Assembly (NCBI GenBank): GCA_002336805.1
Contig: DDEZ01000013.1
Location: 257,962 to 321,961 of the forward strand
DNA from: Bacteroidetes bacterium UBA1941
GTDB taxonomy: Bacteria; Bacteroidota; Bacteroidia; Chitinophagales; LD1
DNA length: 64,000 nucleotides
Direction: 5' to 3'
The translations under genes were made by a program, and so were the position numbers. Below are positions 28,098 to 35,930 of this stretch, in pieces (position 1 is the first letter of the stretch; every line of letters starts with the position of its first letter). The notes beneath the pieces are model-generated. The model made no database searches, was not told the DNA's origin, and saw nothing but the letters and a program-made list of their open reading frames with translations.

Positions 28098-29687
28098 ATG
28101 ATAAAAGGTTTTCTCACCACCATGATGGTAGCCATACTCGGCACAGCCATAGCCCAGACCGCTTCGGTCAACTATAGCGAGCATATAGCGCCCATCATTT
28201 ACAGCCATTGCACCACCTGCCACCGGGCGGGAGAGATCGCGCCCTTTCCGCTCACCAGCTATGCAGAGGTGGCGGCATACGCACAGAGTATCCAGCATGC
28301 CACGAGCATCCTGTATATGCCACCCTGGAAGGCCGACCCTACCTACCAGCACTACCTGAAGGAAAACTACCTCAGCCCTGCACAGATACAGCTCATCAGT
28401 GACTGGGTCACTGCCGGTACCCCGCAGGGCAATCCTGCCCTGGAGCCACCACTGCCTGTATTCCCTACCGGATCGCAGATAGGTATGCCTGATACCGTCA
28501 TTGCCTTTCATCAGACCTACACACACCTGGGCAATAACACAGATGAGTACCGCTATTTCGCTATCCCTACGGGCCTCACTCAGGACCGTGACCTGATAGC
28601 ACTCGAGGTGCGCCCCGGCAATAAATCTATCGTACACCATGCCCTCTTCTGGGAGGATACCACAGGACAGTCAGCGGCTTCAGATTCTGCCGCGCCGGGC
28701 TATGGCTGGACCGGCAGTCTCAACTCTATCTTCAGCCAGATAGACAATCAGCTCCCGAGCTATGTACCCGGTCAGAAGACCACTGTACTCAGCAATGGGA
28801 TGGCCTATCGCCTTCATGCCGGCGGCTACCTCAAGGCGCAGTTTCACTATGCACCTGCCCCTACAGACGAGACTGACTCTTCATCTTTCAACCTCTTCTT
28901 TGCCCACGCACCTGCCACGCGCTATGTCAAAAGCCACGTCATGGTGCCACTGCCCGGTGTATTGATCAACGGGCCTTTCATCATCCCTGCCAATCAGGTC
29001 AAGGAGTTTCATGGCACCTATACCATGCCGGAGGATGCCAGCATGCTCTCTACCATGCCGCACATGCACAAACTCGGCACTCACTGGTATGTCTTTGCTA
29101 TCAAGCCTACTGGCGATACAGTACCACTCATCAGGATCAATTCATGGGATTTCAACTGGCAGGGAAATTTTGATTTCAAGAACCTCATCCACCTGCCTCA
29201 GGGTACAGTGATACATGCACTCGCAGGCTATGACAATACGACCAACAACGTAAACAATCCACACAATCCTCCGCAGCAGATAGGCTGGGGCGAAAACACC
29301 AGTGATGAGATGTACTATCTCCCGCTGCAGTGGGTCAGCTACCGCAGTGGCGATGAGACCCTCGAGCTCGACAGCACCGGTACCGTGAATACAGGCATCT
29401 CAGATCCGCATATCTCCTACATAGGTGATCGCCTTTATCCTGTAGCGCCAAACCCTGCCAGTGGCAAGGTAAAGATAGGCTTCACCCTCGGCAATAGCGG
29501 CACCACCAGCCTCCGGCTCTACGACCTGCAGGGTCGCACCGTGGCCACAGTCACAGATAATAAATACTGCATAGAGGGCTGGCATCAGGCCGATCTAGAC
29601 CTCAGTGGCATGGCAGCAGGAGAGTACATGCTCACACTACAGGCCCATGACAAAACCTACCAGCAGCGCGTGGTCGTAGCAAAGTAA
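28098..29687 (+). CDS. Secreted heme-c / type II copper monooxygenase-like protein with T9SS tail
   Basis: 529 residues. A signal peptide (about 1-20) is followed by a cytochrome-c-like segment with CTTCH (C38, C41, H42) and M74 in YMPPWKAD. A region like peptidylglycine/dopamine hydroxylases carries candidate copper ligands in the right order: H180-H181 (IVHHALFW) and H250 (QFHY) for one site; H322, H324 (MPHMHKLG) and M405 (SDEMYYLPL) for the other. The end is a type A sorting domain (APNPASGKVKIGFTL, LYDLQGRTVATV, MAAGEYMLTL, RVVVAK). It is probably a cell-surface oxidase or hydroxylase of unknown substrate. Confidence 0.85.
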   Translation: MIKGFLTTMMVAILGTAIAQTASVNYSEHIAPIIYSHCTTCHRAGEIAPFPLTSYAEVAAYAQSIQHATSILYMPPWKADPTYQHYLKENYLSPAQIQLISDWVTAGTPQGNPALEPPLPVFPTGSQIGMPDTVIAFHQTYTHLGNNTDEYRYFAIPTGLTQDRDLIALEVRPGNKSIVHHALFWEDTTGQSAASDSAAPGYGWTGSLNSIFSQIDNQLPSYVPGQKTTVLSNGMAYRLHAGGYLKAQFHYAPAPTDETDSSSFNLFFAHAPATRYVKSHVMVPLPGVLINGPFIIPANQVKEFHGTYTMPEDASMLSTMPHMHKLGTHWYVFAIKPTGDTVPLIRINSWDFNWQGNFDFKNLIHLPQGTVIHALAGYDNTTNNVNNPHNPPQQIGWGENTSDEMYYLPLQWVSYRSGDETLELDSTGTVNTGISDPHISYIGDRLYPVAPNPASGKVKIGFTLGNSGTTSLRLYDLQGRTVATVTDNKYCIEGWHQADLDLSGMAAGEYMLTLQAHDKTYQQRVVVAK

Positions 29688-29711
29688 AAACACAAGTAAA
29701 ACCCATCATAC

Positions 29712-29743
29712 ATAGCCCGGCTCGTCCGGGCTATTTGCATTTT
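29712..29743 (+). terminator. Intrinsic terminator
   Basis: ATAGCCCGG-CTCGT-CCGGGCTAT stem followed by a T-rich stretch, 25 nt after the monooxygenase stop. Confidence 0.8.
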
Positions 29744-29760
29744 GATTCAAGCTAATTAAA

Positions 29761-29851
29761 GATCCCTCTGTATTTTCTATGTCTCTATGTGATCTATGTG
29801 GTTCAAAATTGCATTCTGCATTCGAGTCTCCCTTTAGGGAGATTTAGAGGG
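29761..29851. repeat. TCTATGTG short-period repeat plus C3/G3 palindrome
   Basis: Quasi-tandem units TCTATGTC, TCTATGTGA, TCTATGTGG lead into TTCAAAAT and GCATTCTGCATT, then a TCTCCC-TTTA-GGGAGA palindrome followed by TTTAGAGGG. The same arrangement recurs near 32.2 and 39.5 kb. Confidence 0.65.
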
Positions 29852-29863
29852 TTGCATTTTGTG

Positions 29864-31108
29864 TTATCCCTCACCCACCTCCTTATTACGCTGTGAGTTT
29901 TCCCTGTTCACCTCTTTCTGTGTCTCCGCCTGCACATCGCGGTTGCGCTTCACATTTCCCATGTCCATGCCACGCGCCAGCATGATCTTGCCTGTGCCGT
30001 ACTTATTCTTTACGCTGTCTATGGCGGAGTATAGCTTCGTCTCTTCTTCCTTATCATCAAAGAGGGAATACTGCGTACCCGTATAGATCAGGCTGCTGAA
30101 GCGCACTCCTATCAGGCGTACAGGCCGCCCCTTTTCATATAGCTGGTGAAATAGTTTGGTCGCTTCCTCTATCAGGTATTTAGACGAGAGAGAGTAGTCT
30201 ACCGTATGCTGTTTTGATGTCGTCACAAATCCCTCATACCTGATCTTCACCGTCACACAGCCGGTCATCCGGTTCAGCTTCCGCAGATCGTAGGATAGTT
30301 TCTCTGAGAGTACAAATAGCACCGACAGCAGAAACTCATCATCAGCACTATCACTATCAAATGTCCGCTCTACAGACACAGACTTCTCCTCGCGAAAGTT
30401 TGCCACAGGAGAGTCGCTATACCCGCGTGCGCGGTTCCAGAGTGCTGTGCCTGTTTTGCCATATATACTCAGGAGGTTTTCGAGTGGCATCTGCCGCAGG
30501 TCGTAGATGGTGCGTATACCCATTTTATTGAGAGACTCTTCCAGCTTTTCTCCTACGAATGGGATCTTGCCCACTGGCTTCGGATCCAGAAATTCTTGTT
30601 CCTTGCCCCGCTCTATCATCAGCTGTCCGTTTGGCTTCGCATCATTGGTTGCCATCTTGGCCAGCATCTTATTTACCGACAGGCCAAAGGAGATAGGCAG
30701 CCCGGTCTCTGTCATGATCCGCTGCCGCAGCTCAGACGCCCACCTGTAGGCACCAAAGAATTTATCCATCCCCGTCAGGTCCACATAAAATTCATCGATA
30801 GATGCCTTCTCAAAGAGTGGTGCTGCATCTGCTATGATCTGCGTCACGCGCCTTGAGTAGTCAGAGTAGGCCGCGTAGTCTCCCGGCAGGAAGATACCGT
30901 GCGGGCAGAGCTTATGCGCCTGCCCTCCGGGCATGGCAGAGTGTACGCCGTATTTTCGCGCCTCATAGCTGCAGGAGCTCACCACGCCACGCGCACCTAC
31001 GCCACCCACTATCACAGGCTTGCCATTCAGAGATGGGTCCTTCATGCGCTCTACAGATACGAAGAACGAATCCAGGTCCATGTGCATGATCGTACGCGGG
31101 TCAGACAT
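29864..31108 (-). CDS. dinB: DNA polymerase IV (Y family)
   Basis: 414 residues from the ATG at 31108 (a GTG lies one codon upstream). It is an error-prone translesion polymerase. Catalytic motifs are HMDLDSFFVSVE and SIDEFYVDLTG; the thumb has GKIPFVGEKLEESLNKMGI. Near the C terminus QYSLF fits the beta-clamp binding motif. The tail after residue about 390 is charged and specific to this protein. It is divergent from a LexA-like repressor with a palindromic operator between them, so it is probably damage-inducible. Confidence 0.95.
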   Translation of the reverse strand: MSDPRTIMHMDLDSFFVSVERMKDPSLNGKPVIVGGVGARGVVSSCSYEARKYGVHSAMPGGQAHKLCPHGIFLPGDYAAYSDYSRRVTQIIADAAPLFEKASIDEFYVDLTGMDKFFGAYRWASELRQRIMTETGLPISFGLSVNKMLAKMATNDAKPNGQLMIERGKEQEFLDPKPVGKIPFVGEKLEESLNKMGIRTIYDLRQMPLENLLSIYGKTGTALWNRARGYSDSPVANFREEKSVSVERTFDSDSADDEFLLSVLFVLSEKLSYDLRKLNRMTGCVTVKIRYEGFVTTSKQHTVDYSLSSKYLIEEATKLFHQLYEKGRPVRLIGVRFSSLIYTGTQYSLFDDKEEETKLYSAIDSVKNKYGTGKIMLARGMDMGNVKRNRDVQAETQKEVNRENSQRNKEVGEG

Positions 31109-31130
31109 CACTTAGTTATTGCCTTTAAAA

Positions 31131-31148
31131 TTAGTATTTTGTTACTAA
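31131..31148. promoter_or_regulatory. Palindromic operator between dinB and the LexA-like gene
   Basis: TTAGTA-TTTTGT-TACTAA is a perfect 6-bp inverted repeat with a 6-bp spacer in the 70-bp divergent gap. It lies just upstream of the rightward -7 box (31155-31162) and over the likely leftward promoter (TAATTTTA on the minus strand). This fits autoregulation of the repressor and co-repression of dinB. Confidence 0.6.
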
Positions 31149-31154
31149 AAAAAT

Positions 31155-31162
31155 TAGCTTTG
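31155..31162 (+). promoter_or_regulatory. -7 promoter box of the LexA-like gene
   Basis: TAGCTTTG is an exact TAnnTTTG match, 16 nt before the ATG at 31179, immediately after the palindromic operator. Confidence 0.5.
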
Positions 31163-31178
31163 TGCAAAATACTGCGTG

Positions 31179-31961
31179 ATGGATTTCATTCATACCAATA
31201 TCAAGTTTCTGCGCAAGCAGAAGGGCTGGACCCAGGAGCAACTCGCCACTGAGCTCAATATCAAGCGCTCCCTCATAGGCTCCTATGAGGAGGGCCGCGC
31301 CAAGCCAAACTATGAGGTGCTGGCAGATATAGCCAAGGCTTTCAAGCACTCTATAGACAACCTCATCACGCGCGACCTGCGCCTTACCGAGAAGGTCCCC
31401 ATCTTCTCCACCGAGCAGATGGATGAGGCCAGCAAGAACCTCCGCGTCCTGGCCATCACGGTGGACAAGGAGGACAAAGAAAACATCGAGATGGTGCCGG
31501 TCAAAGCAGCCGCTGGCTACCTCAATGGCTATGGAGACCCTACCTTCCTCAAGGAGCTGAACCGCTTCCGCCTGCCGTTTCTGCCTGTAGGCACCTATCG
31601 CGCTTTTGAGATCAAGGGTGACTCCATGCTGCCGATGCTCCCCGGCTCTATAGTAGTAGGAGAGTATGTAGACAACTGGCGCAATATAAAAGACGGCAAT
31701 ACCTACGTAGTCCTTTCAAAGAACGAAGGCATCGTGTACAAACGCATCTTCAATCAGGTAGAGGAAAACGGCACACTGGTGCTCCGCTCTGACAATACAG
31801 CCTACCCGGCATACTCTATCAAGATCGATGAAGTACTAGAGGTCTGGAAAGCCGTCCTCCATATCAGCCACATGAATAAAGGCAACGAACTCTCCTATCA
31901 AAATATCCTCCACCTCATGCAAGAACTCAAAAAGGACGTAGACGAGCTGAAAGGAAACTAG
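31179..31961 (+). CDS. XRE-HTH / S24 LexA-like repressor
   Basis: 260 residues from the ATG at 31179 (GTG one codon upstream). The N-terminal XRE helix-turn-helix (about 5-60: LRKQKGWTQEQLATELNIKR, SYEEGRAKPNYEVLADIAKA) is followed by a linker with a candidate self-cleavage site A112-G113 (KAAAGYLNGYGD), and an S24 peptidase domain with S149 (KGDSMLPMLPG) and K188 (GIVYKRIF). Such proteins repress DNA-damage genes until RecA-ssDNA triggers cleavage. dinB, divergent, is the obvious target. Confidence 0.9.
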   Translation: MDFIHTNIKFLRKQKGWTQEQLATELNIKRSLIGSYEEGRAKPNYEVLADIAKAFKHSIDNLITRDLRLTEKVPIFSTEQMDEASKNLRVLAITVDKEDKENIEMVPVKAAAGYLNGYGDPTFLKELNRFRLPFLPVGTYRAFEIKGDSMLPMLPGSIVVGEYVDNWRNIKDGNTYVVLSKNEGIVYKRIFNQVEENGTLVLRSDNTAYPAYSIKIDEVLEVWKAVLHISHMNKGNELSYQNILHLMQELKKDVDELKGN

Positions 31962-32326
31962 GAGTAAGTGCGTTCAAAGTCGCCTTTTAAGTCAAGCGTC
32001 CCGATATAGTCGGTAGAACTATAGAGGGGTGGCTGTTCAGAAAATGAAAGAACATTTGCGAGAGAAATTCCTTTAAAAAAATAATAGTGCGATTTCTCGA
32101 AGCAATCTTCCTTTTAATGAATGATGTAGCTGCCAAGTGATATTGACCATACCAGTATTTAACTCAGCCGCTCTGTATTCTATGTGGCTTAAAATGTATT
32201 CTGTATCGAAGCTGAAATTTGATTGGTCCTTTTAAGCTGCATTCTATGTCTCTATGTGTTCTATGTGGCTAAAATGTATTCTGTATTAACATCCCTCTGC
32301 TTCGGAGAGGGATTTAGAAAAAGGCT
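31962..32326. other. Gene-free stretch, repeat-bearing
   Basis: No supported gene. The left half (to about 32160) has no clear structure beyond AT-rich sequence. The right half holds short-period TCTATGTG repeats and a CCCTC/GAGGG palindrome. Confidence 0.7.
32165..32313. repeat. TCTATGTG short-period repeat, two blocks
   Basis: Two blocks each read TTCTATGTGGCT(T)AAAATGTATTCTGTAT, read here as TTCTATGTGGCT then AAAATGTATTCTGTAT; the second is preceded by TCTATGTCTCTATGTG. The segment ends in CCCTCTGCTTCGGAGAGGG followed by ATTTAG, as in the 29.8-kb copy. Confidence 0.65.
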
Positions 32327-32809
32327 ATGACCTACCAAAGTTACCTCGACTCACCCCTCGGCCCAGTACTCATCACAGCAGATGAGGTAGCTATTCACGC
32401 AGTATCTATCCGCGATAGCCGCCAGCACATAGAGGACACAGAGACCCCACTTATCCGCCAGTGCAAGCAGCAACTACAGGAGTACTTTGACGGCAAGAGG
32501 AAAGTCTTCGACCTGCCGCTCGCGCCCGAGGGTACCCCCTTCCAGCAGAAAGTCTGGCAGCAGCTCACCACTATTCCCTACGGACAGACCATCACCTATA
32601 TGCAGCTCGCCAAAGCCCTCGGCGATCCGAAGTGTATCCGCGCTGCGGGCACCGCCAATGGCAAGAACAAACTCTGGATCATCGTACCCTGCCACCGCGT
32701 AGTAGGCACCGATGGCAAACTGGTAGGCTACGCCGGCGGCCTCCACCGCAAAAAGTGGCTACTGGACTTTGAGGCGCGCAGCAGCGGTGCGCTTACTCTA
32801 GGGCTATAA
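32327..32809 (+). CDS. ogt: Methylated-DNA-protein cysteine methyltransferase
   Basis: 160 residues. It repairs O6-alkylguanine by irreversible transfer to its own cysteine. The active-site motif is IIVPCHRVVG with C122, followed by LVGYAGGLHRKKWLLDFE. The HTH-like part (GQTITYMQLAKALGDPKCIR) and Arg finger are in place. The C-terminal ARSSGALTLGL is echoed by a remnant 190 bp downstream. Confidence 0.95.
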   Translation: MTYQSYLDSPLGPVLITADEVAIHAVSIRDSRQHIEDTETPLIRQCKQQLQEYFDGKRKVFDLPLAPEGTPFQQKVWQQLTTIPYGQTITYMQLAKALGDPKCIRAAGTANGKNKLWIIVPCHRVVGTDGKLVGYAGGLHRKKWLLDFEARSSGALTLGL

Positions 32810-32820
32810 CGAGAGCCGAA

Positions 32821-32870
32821 ATTAATTCTGGCAATTCTCAAATTCTGTAAATTCTGATTCTGACAATACT
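32821..32870. repeat. AATTCTG short-period repeat
   Basis: Quasi-tandem AATTCTGGC / AATTCTCA / AATTCTGTA / AATTCTGATTCTGAC. A shorter related patch lies at 39638-39660. Confidence 0.5.
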
Positions 32871-32878
32871 AAAGCCGA

Positions 32879-32985
32879 TTCAAGCGGCCTCGCTTGAACG
32901 ACTGTCGCGCGATTGTATCGCGTGACCACTCTGTGCAGCGTTTACAACGCGCCTGCGCGACCCTCCAACAGGAGTACCCAACAAA
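32879..32985. repeat. REP-like triple-hairpin element, copy A
   Basis: Three palindromes in a row: TTCAAGCG-GCCT-CGCTTGAA (32879-32898), CGCGAT-TGT-ATCGCG (32908-32922), GCGTT-TAC-AACGC (32938-32950). From 32901 on it matches copy B at 35014 with 3 differences in the first 50 bases, and both end in ACCCAACAAAAA. All three base changes fall where structure is kept (loops or linker). Confidence 0.75.
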
Positions 32986-33043
32986 AAGTATGACTCTCGA
33001 CTTTGAGGCACGCACCAACAGTGCCCTGATACTTGGCTTTTAA
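32986..33043 (+). pseudogene. Remnant of an ogt 3' end
   Basis: Downstream of repeat copy A the DNA reads LDFEARTNSALILGF-stop, against LDFEARSSGALTLGL-stop at the end of ogt (10 of 15 identical). The preceding AAAAAGT is also shared, with one extra base breaking the frame. Nothing of the rest of ogt is present. It is either the tail of a degraded second copy or the original tail displaced by insertion of the repeat. Confidence 0.65.
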
Positions 33044-33298
33044 TTTTATCCGCAAAAAAGGTGAATAAGTAAAACCGCCAATAATGTTGTGGCCGTTTTC
33101 TCAGATCACTACTTTAGCAGAACAGATTGAACCTAATACTATCCCCAAGTAGTTTTTCATCGGTCTGAAGCTTCCCATGCATATCTATATGTATGGCTCT
33201 AATTTTTGTACATTCTACTCCCTCTATTCTCTGGCCATCAAGAGACCGGCCATCTCATTATGATGTCTTCTATTTTGTTTACCAATGAATTTTTAACC

Positions 33299-34959
33299 AT
33301 GAAGAAAATTATTTTCAGCCTTATTATTACTTTTTTCATCAGTGCTTATGGTGTAGCGGAACAGACAACTTCTACTTTTTCCGTCAATGGATGGACGCCA
33401 GGGAATACTACTCCGTTATCGCTTAATTACGGCAGTTCCTTAACTACTATTTTAAATTTTACTCCTTGCTGGAGCGGGGGGCAGGTCGATCATGATAATC
33501 CAGATGATGTCTGGCTTGATTACTACTACACACTTTATTTAACCCCGGTAGGTTCGTCATTCTCTACCACCACGTCCATACCGATAGGGAATCATCACAT
33601 TCATATTATTGGCATTACGAGGGTATTGGTACAGAGCCACCCGTAGATTTGTATATCGATAATATAGCTCAGAGCGCACCAACCAACTGTCTGAATTCTT
33701 TGACAACCAATATCGGGAGTCCTTACTCAATAGTCGATCACTTTTGTGGATATGTTCCAAGTGGTTCATATCAGGTGGATGTGCTAATGACTGAGTATAC
33801 TTATTCAGTCCAACAAGCTACTATTGGGTATGCCGTCTGGCAAGGCTATACCAATAACACCACTACGCTGACATCTATAAATGATCAGGGTCAATACGGT
33901 CCCTTGAGTCCGGCGTCCAATTTTCTACTATCCAAAATAGCATTGGTCAACTTCTCCTCTTCATCCACGCCCATTACACTTAGCGTTCCCTCACCCATCC
34001 GTGTTTGTTCCAATAACAAGGCATCTGCTACGGTCACAGCAAACGTAGCTACCGGTTGTGCCTTGACATATTTGTGGTCAGATGCTTCACATCAGACCAC
34101 AGCTACAGCTACTAATCTATCACCCGGTACATATACTGTAACTGTGACAGCACCATCTGGTACGACGGCCACGGCTTCTACTACTATTAACACTGGAGCT
34201 GTCACTGCCACAGCTAGTTCTTCTCCTGCCACAGGTTGTGTGGGTACTGCCTTGACTTTGACTGCTAATCCTTCCAACGGTAATTCACCGTATACATATA
34301 GTTGGAGCGCGGGAACCCCATCTGGCAATACGGATATAGTAACACCATCCTCGGCGGGTACGCCTAGCTATACTGTGACCGTAACCGATGCAAATGGTTG
34401 CGTAACTACAGCTAGTAAATCTGTTACCGTATACAGTAATCCTGTAGCATCAGTTAATCATAACCCAGCCTTTGTAGGGTTATGTACGGGCCTGGATATT
34501 ACTGCTTCTGGCGGTACGTCATATTCATGGAGCAATGGCTCTACAACTGCGACAAGTCACCTATGCTATAATGTCCCAATCACATGCACATGGTATTCCA
34601 GTGTATCGGTTAATGTAATGGCCAATGGTTGTACTACTACTATAACTATACCTGTATCGTATGCTCAACATTGTACCAATCCTAAATCTGGAGATGTAGC
34701 AATGGATAAGGATATTTCATTTAATTTCTATCCCAATCCTGCTCAAGGAACACTTAATATCGCTTTAGAAGGTGATGCTGTGTCAGAGGCTACTCTTTTT
34801 CTGACGGATATGATCGGTCGTAAAGTATTAGAGAGAACTTACGACATTGTCCCAAGTTTTGTGGCGCCAATTGATGTTGCCGGCATTGCAAAAGGAGAAT
34901 ACATAGCAACTATTAAAATGGATGGCCAGATATATTTTAGAAAGATATCTATACAGTAA
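33299..34959 (+). pseudogene. T9SS type A sorting-domain protein, frameshifted
   Basis: A signal peptide at 33299 (MKKIIFSLIITFFISAYGVA) opens a frame that stops at 33646. The next frame, entered at about 33587, continues to 34959. Adding one G to the GGG at 33587-33589 gives an unbroken protein (IPIGESSHSYYWHYEGIG, then TEPPVDLYIDNIAQ) of about 553 residues. It has Ser/Thr-rich PKD-like repeats (VCSNNKASATVTANVATGC; TASKSVTVYSNPVAS) and a sorting tail (FYPNPAQGTLNIALEG, MIGRKVLERTYD, YFRKISIQ). Base composition is more AT-rich than its neighbours. Either a real one-base deletion or a sequence error. Confidence 0.75.
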
Positions 34960-34981
34960 AATATTTCGATGGCTTAAAAAG

Positions 34982-35009
34982 AGAACGGGATACTTACGTA
35001 TCCCGTTCT
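34982..35009 (+). terminator. Intrinsic terminator
   Basis: GAACGGGATAC-TTAC-GTATCCCGTTC, a perfect 11-bp stem followed by TTCC, 22 nt after the T9SS gene. The T-tract is short. Confidence 0.75.
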
Positions 35010-35013
35010 TCCT

Positions 35014-35100
35014 ACTGTCGCGCGATTGCATCGCGTGACCACCCTGTGCAGCGTTTGCAACGCCACTATGCGAAGCACAACCCGGCAGGAATACCCAACA
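35014..35100. repeat. REP-like hairpin element, copy B
   Basis: Hairpins CGCGAT-TGC-ATCGCG (35021-35035) and GCGTT-TGC-AACGC (35051-35063), ending ACCCAACAAAAA. Near-identical to 32901-32985 over its first 50 bases. Confidence 0.75.
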
Positions 35101-35132
35101 AAAAAAGGATGTCGAGAGGCATCCTTTTTCTT
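35101..35132. terminator. Bidirectional terminator
   Basis: AAAAAGGATG-TCGAGAGG-CATCCTTTTT between the convergent genes; A-tract and T-tract on the two sides let it work in both directions. Confidence 0.8.
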
Positions 35133-35152
35133 AATATTATCCCAGTCAGCTA

Positions 35153-35857
35153 TTACTCCGACTTAGTGAATTTCCTTGTAGCGATCACCTTACCGCCATC
35201 AGATATGCGTGCTATGTACAGGCCAGCATCCAGAGCTGATAGATCTACTTCTTTATCTCCACGTACAGCCCCGCTATATACACGGCTACCGAGCAGGTTG
35301 TAGATATCTATCTGGCCATTGTCCAGTGTACCTGGTATAGACAGGTGTGCCATATCGCGTACCGGATTAGGATAGAGCTCGATCTTGCCGGCCTCTATAG
35401 TGCTGATGCCTGTAGCACAGGTCACACTCTGATTCAGGCGGGCAGTGTACGGTATGGTCAGCACAGTGCCTGCGCTATCAGCTGCATCCCAGAGGCGCAG
35501 GATAGCATGTCCTGAGCCTGCAGCACAGTGGCCCAGTATCTCCAGTTTCATGATACCGCTTTCACCTGCATTCAGGTTAAAGCCATGCACCACGCCCAGG
35601 TTGAGCACATAGCAGAGGTTTTTATCGCAAAAGCCCGGATACTCCCACGCGCTCGGACCGACAGACTCTACCACAGTCCAGTTTACCGTCATAGCCGCAT
35701 TGCTATTATTATGGCAGTTTCCTATCAGGTCATTCTCATTGCTGGCAGAGGTCGTACCTACATAGCTCACTGTATCATGGTCAAAGGTCAGGCTCTGAGC
35801 CTTGACTACAGTCAGGCCGGCAAAGAGTACAAAGGCAAGCGTAAAGAGTTTCTTCAT
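35153..35857 (-). CDS. Small T9SS type A sorting-domain protein
   Basis: 234 residues. A signal peptide (MKKLFTLAFVLFAGLTVVKA) is followed by about 125 residues of a beta-sandwich (LTFDHDTVSYVGTTSASNEN, GNCHNNSNAAMTVNWTVVES, MKLEILGHCAAGSGHAILRL) with four cysteines, then a sorting tail (IELYPNPVRDMAHLSIPG, IYNLLGSRVYSGAV, LDAGLYIARI, ATRKFTKSE). Probably a small surface-bound protein; function unknown. Confidence 0.85.
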   Translation of the reverse strand: MKKLFTLAFVLFAGLTVVKAQSLTFDHDTVSYVGTTSASNENDLIGNCHNNSNAAMTVNWTVVESVGPSAWEYPGFCDKNLCYVLNLGVVHGFNLNAGESGIMKLEILGHCAAGSGHAILRLWDAADSAGTVLTIPYTARLNQSVTCATGISTIEAGKIELYPNPVRDMAHLSIPGTLDNGQIDIYNLLGSRVYSGAVRGDKEVDLSALDAGLYIARISDGGKVIATRKFTKSE

Positions 35858-35870
35858 CGTTTGGTATTTA

Positions 35871-35908
35871 AAAAAAGAGGAGCAACCTTATCGGGTTGCT
35901 CCTCTGTA
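35871..35908 (-). terminator. Intrinsic terminator of the Omp28-like gene
   Basis: On the minus strand GAGGAGCAACC-CGATA-GGTTGCTCCTC followed by T6, 24 nt after the stop of the 35931-38024 gene. Confidence 0.88.
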
Positions 35909-35930
35909 AGGTCTAGTAAAAGTACTCAAA

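Noticed and set aside
27483..28640. 385-residue open frame on the minus strand
   Set aside because: Antisense to the redoxin and the start of the copper/heme enzyme, whose motifs are clear; the product has no family features.
29800..29810. tRNA-like TTCAAAAT motifs in the TCTATGTG repeats
   Set aside because: No cloverleaf arms around them; no tRNA was found anywhere in the window.
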